33,996 nt of DNA, taken from an uncultured Campylobacter sp. (GTDB lineage Bacteria; Campylobacterota; Campylobacteria; Campylobacterales; Campylobacteraceae). Of this stretch, positions 32,758 through 33,996 are shown one piece after another. The stretch's first letter is position 1. The number at the start of each line of letters is the position of its first letter. The stretch covers positions 1 through 33,996 of the forward strand of contig NZ_CALUTC010000015.1 of the NCBI RefSeq assembly GCF_944323605.1, read 5' to 3'. The position numbers were made by a program, and so were the translations under genes. Below the pieces are notes generated by a model. That model did no database searches. It worked only from the letters and a program-made list of their open reading frames with translations, and was not told the origin of the DNA.

Positions 32758-33654
32758 ATGATAAAAAGAAGAGATTTTATAAAAAACAGTGCTAAAATCA
32801 TCGGAGCGAGTTTGATGTTTGGTAATTTTAGCTTAATGGCAAAAACAAATAAAGGAGTAAAAATGGAGTATGTTACTTTACACAATCAAGTTAAAATGCC
32901 TATTTTAGGTTATGGCACTTATGCTATAAGAGACAGTAAGACTATATTAAATGCCATAAATTTGGGCTATAGACTTATAGATACCGCACAAATGTATGGA
33001 AATGAAAAAGAAGTCGGGGAGGCGGTTAGACTAAGCGGGGTAAAAAGAGAGGAATTTTTTATAGAAACAAAGCTTTCAAGTTCTATGAGCTATGAAGGTG
33101 CAAAAAAGGGCATTGAAAGAAGTTTGAAAGATTTAAATCTTGATTATATAGACTTGCTTTTGATACACGAGCCCTACAACTCAAGCAAAGAAATGTATAA
33201 AGCTATGGAGGAATTCTATGAAAGAGGCATTTTAAAGTCCATTGGAATTTCTAATTTTACATCATCTGCTTACAAAGAATTTATAAAAACTTGCAATGTT
33301 ATACCTATGGTAAATCAATGCGAAACACACCCTTTTTATCAGCAAAGCTCGTTGATAGAGACTATGAAGCCATACAAAACAGTTCTTCAGTCTTATTCTC
33401 CTTTTGTTAGCGGAAGAGATGGTATTTTTAATAATCAAGTTTTGCAAGAAATAGCTAAAAAGCACAATAAATCAGTAGCCCAAGTAACGCTTAGATTTTT
33501 GATTCAGCAAAATATAATAGCCATACCAAAAAGCTCAAAAGCAGAACATATGAAGCAAAATATAGATATATTTTCTTTTGAACTAGATAATAATGATATG
33601 TCTAAAATAGCCAAATTAGACAGAAACAAAAGCTCTTTTTCTTGGGGATATTAA
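32758..33654 (+). CDS. Tat-exported aldo/keto reductase
   Basis: A 298-residue NADPH-dependent aldo/keto reductase. A twin-arginine leader (KRRDFIK, R4-R5, hydrophobic 12-28, possible cleavage after MAK) precedes a normal AKR barrel. The catalytic tetrad is complete: D75 and Y80 (LIDTAQMYG), K105 (IETKLSS) and H137 (LLIHEPY). The cofactor-binding segment IAIPKSSKAEHMKQN lies near the C-terminus. It reduces aldehydes or ketones; the exact substrate is unknown. An internal ATG at 32863 (residue 36) with AAAGGAG (32851-32857) six bases before it gives a cytoplasmic form of normal AKR length (263 residues). The MerR-type promoter at 32701-32731 ties it to the CMD gene. Confidence 0.88.
   Translation: MIKRRDFIKNSAKIIGASLMFGNFSLMAKTNKGVKMEYVTLHNQVKMPILGYGTYAIRDSKTILNAINLGYRLIDTAQMYGNEKEVGEAVRLSGVKREEFFIETKLSSSMSYEGAKKGIERSLKDLNLDYIDLLLIHEPYNSSKEMYKAMEEFYERGILKSIGISNFTSSAYKEFIKTCNVIPMVNQCETHPFYQQSSLIETMKPYKTVLQSYSPFVSGRDGIFNNQVLQEIAKKHNKSVAQVTLRFLIQQNIIAIPKSSKAEHMKQNIDIFSFELDNNDMSKIAKLDRNKSSFSWGY
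32851..32865 (+). promoter_or_regulatory. Internal ribosome binding site and ATG inside the aldo/keto reductase gene
   Basis: AAAGGAG (32851-32857), then five bases, then an in-frame ATG at 32863. It is stronger than the site before the first ATG (AAGAGA). In the longer product it is translated as NKGVKM, almost the same peptide as at the CMD junction (NKGKNM). Confidence 0.65.
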
Positions 33655-33669
33655 TTAAAATTTACAAAT

Positions 33670-33701
33670 TTTTATAGCAGAGATAAAACTTTGCTATAAA
33701 A
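33670..33701. terminator. Hairpin after the aldo/keto reductase gene
   Basis: TTTTATAGCA (33670-33679) is the exact complement of TGCTATAAAA (33692-33701) around a 12-base loop, 16 bases after the stop codon. It is AT-rich with only a short T run after it, so it is a plausible but weak terminator. Confidence 0.5.
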
Positions 33702-33996
33702 TTTCTACAACACTTTGAAATTTACTTGCGCTTTTAAATTTTTAATCTATCTTTATTTAAACTTAGTGTGAAATTTACTTTTAAGCCGTTTAAGTTTTTA
33801 ATTTTTTACTAAATTCATAGAAGCTATAAAATTTAACAAAAAGTTAATAAGATAAAAAATAAATAAATTTAAATTAATTTTAAGCAAATTTAAAAAAAAA
33901 AAAAAAGGGGGGGGGGGTAGCATTTTTTTTATTTTTTTTTTTTTTGTTTTTTTTTAAAAATATAAAATTTTTTATTTTTTTTTTTATTTTTTTTTT
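33702..33996. other. AT-rich end of the window without a gene
   Basis: No reading frame with start and ribosome site. The stretch contains repeated TTAAA/TTTAA words, then A15 (33892-33906), G11 (33907-33917) and long T runs to the end. The composition mirrors the start of the window and suggests an assembly break in low-complexity sequence. The G11 tract could belong to a phase-variable gene beyond the edge, but no frame is visible. Confidence 0.6.

Noticed and set aside
33907..33917. G11 tract as a phase-variation element
   Set aside because: No frame or start is visible around it before the window ends in T runs.
1..33996. tRNA, rRNA, CRISPR array, insertion sequence or prophage
   Set aside because: No cloverleaf, rRNA-like stretch, regular spacer repeats, transposase or phage protein was seen on either strand.

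Overview
The window looks like a contig from a thermophilic-type Campylobacter (Campylobacterota). The DNA is very AT-rich, the genes are dense and often overlap by 1-4 bases, and promoters follow the Campylobacter pattern of a T-rich stretch before a TATAAT-like -10. Homopolymeric G/C tracts sit inside surface-glycan genes. Gene neighbourhoods recall several C. jejuni blocks: rplY-pth-lptG-lysA, cheV-cheA-cheW-serB-tal, lpxB-greA, flhX with a FliK-like gene and an MFS gene, and lapB-like-rnhA-rnc-aroC. They are joined differently, with ilvD, a DUF817 gene, a type-II NADH dehydrogenase and two glycan-type loci between them. Both ends run into low-complexity homopolymers, which look like assembly break points.

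Layout. 1-481: a decayed coding fragment, a two-way terminator and an odd in-frame extension after lysA. 482-5502 (minus): lysA, ilvD, LptF/G permease, pth, rplY. 5587-11787 (minus): cheV-cheA-cheW chemotaxis core followed by serB, tal and two small membrane proteins. 11831-15760 (minus): metallophosphoesterase of lipid A synthesis, greA, lpxB, YrdC-like protein and a chemoreceptor. 15862-15929 (plus): a predicted sigma28-driven small RNA. 15912-16763 (minus): DUF817 membrane protein. 16888-21050 (plus): a four-gene acyl-activation cluster (carrier protein, SDR reductase, AMP-ligase, SGNH protein). 21133-22398 (minus): NDH-2. 22739-23962 (minus): a DXD glycosyltransferase whose C-terminal 109 residues are nearly identical to those of the SGNH protein. 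24079-28453 (minus): FlhX-like and FliK-like flagellar proteins, MFS transporter, small membrane protein. 28542-29450 (minus): Tat-exported tandem CMD protein. 29567-32694 (plus): LapB-like, rnhA, rnc, aroC. 32758-33654 (plus): Tat-exported aldo/keto reductase.

How it works together. Three observations stand out. First, the Tat-CMD protein and the Tat-aldo/keto reductase, about 3.2 kb apart and divergent, have the same promoter: TTGACT, a 19-bp spacer, TATAAT, with an identical TCTTGACTTAGAGTAAGT core. The long spacer is typical of MerR-family activation, so the two look like one small regulon. Both also carry an internal ribosome binding site and ATG just after the Tat leader, suggesting an exported and a cytoplasmic form. 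Second, the 16888-21050 cluster has the parts needed to activate an acid, load it on a dedicated carrier, reduce it and transfer or remove it at a surface glycan. It and the glycosyltransferase share T14-tract promoters, G9 tracts and an inverted repeat that brackets NDH-2. Third, a near-consensus sigma28 promoter drives a terminator-ended RNA of about 54 nt beside a chemoreceptor. All functions here are read from sequence and family knowledge; no searches were run.
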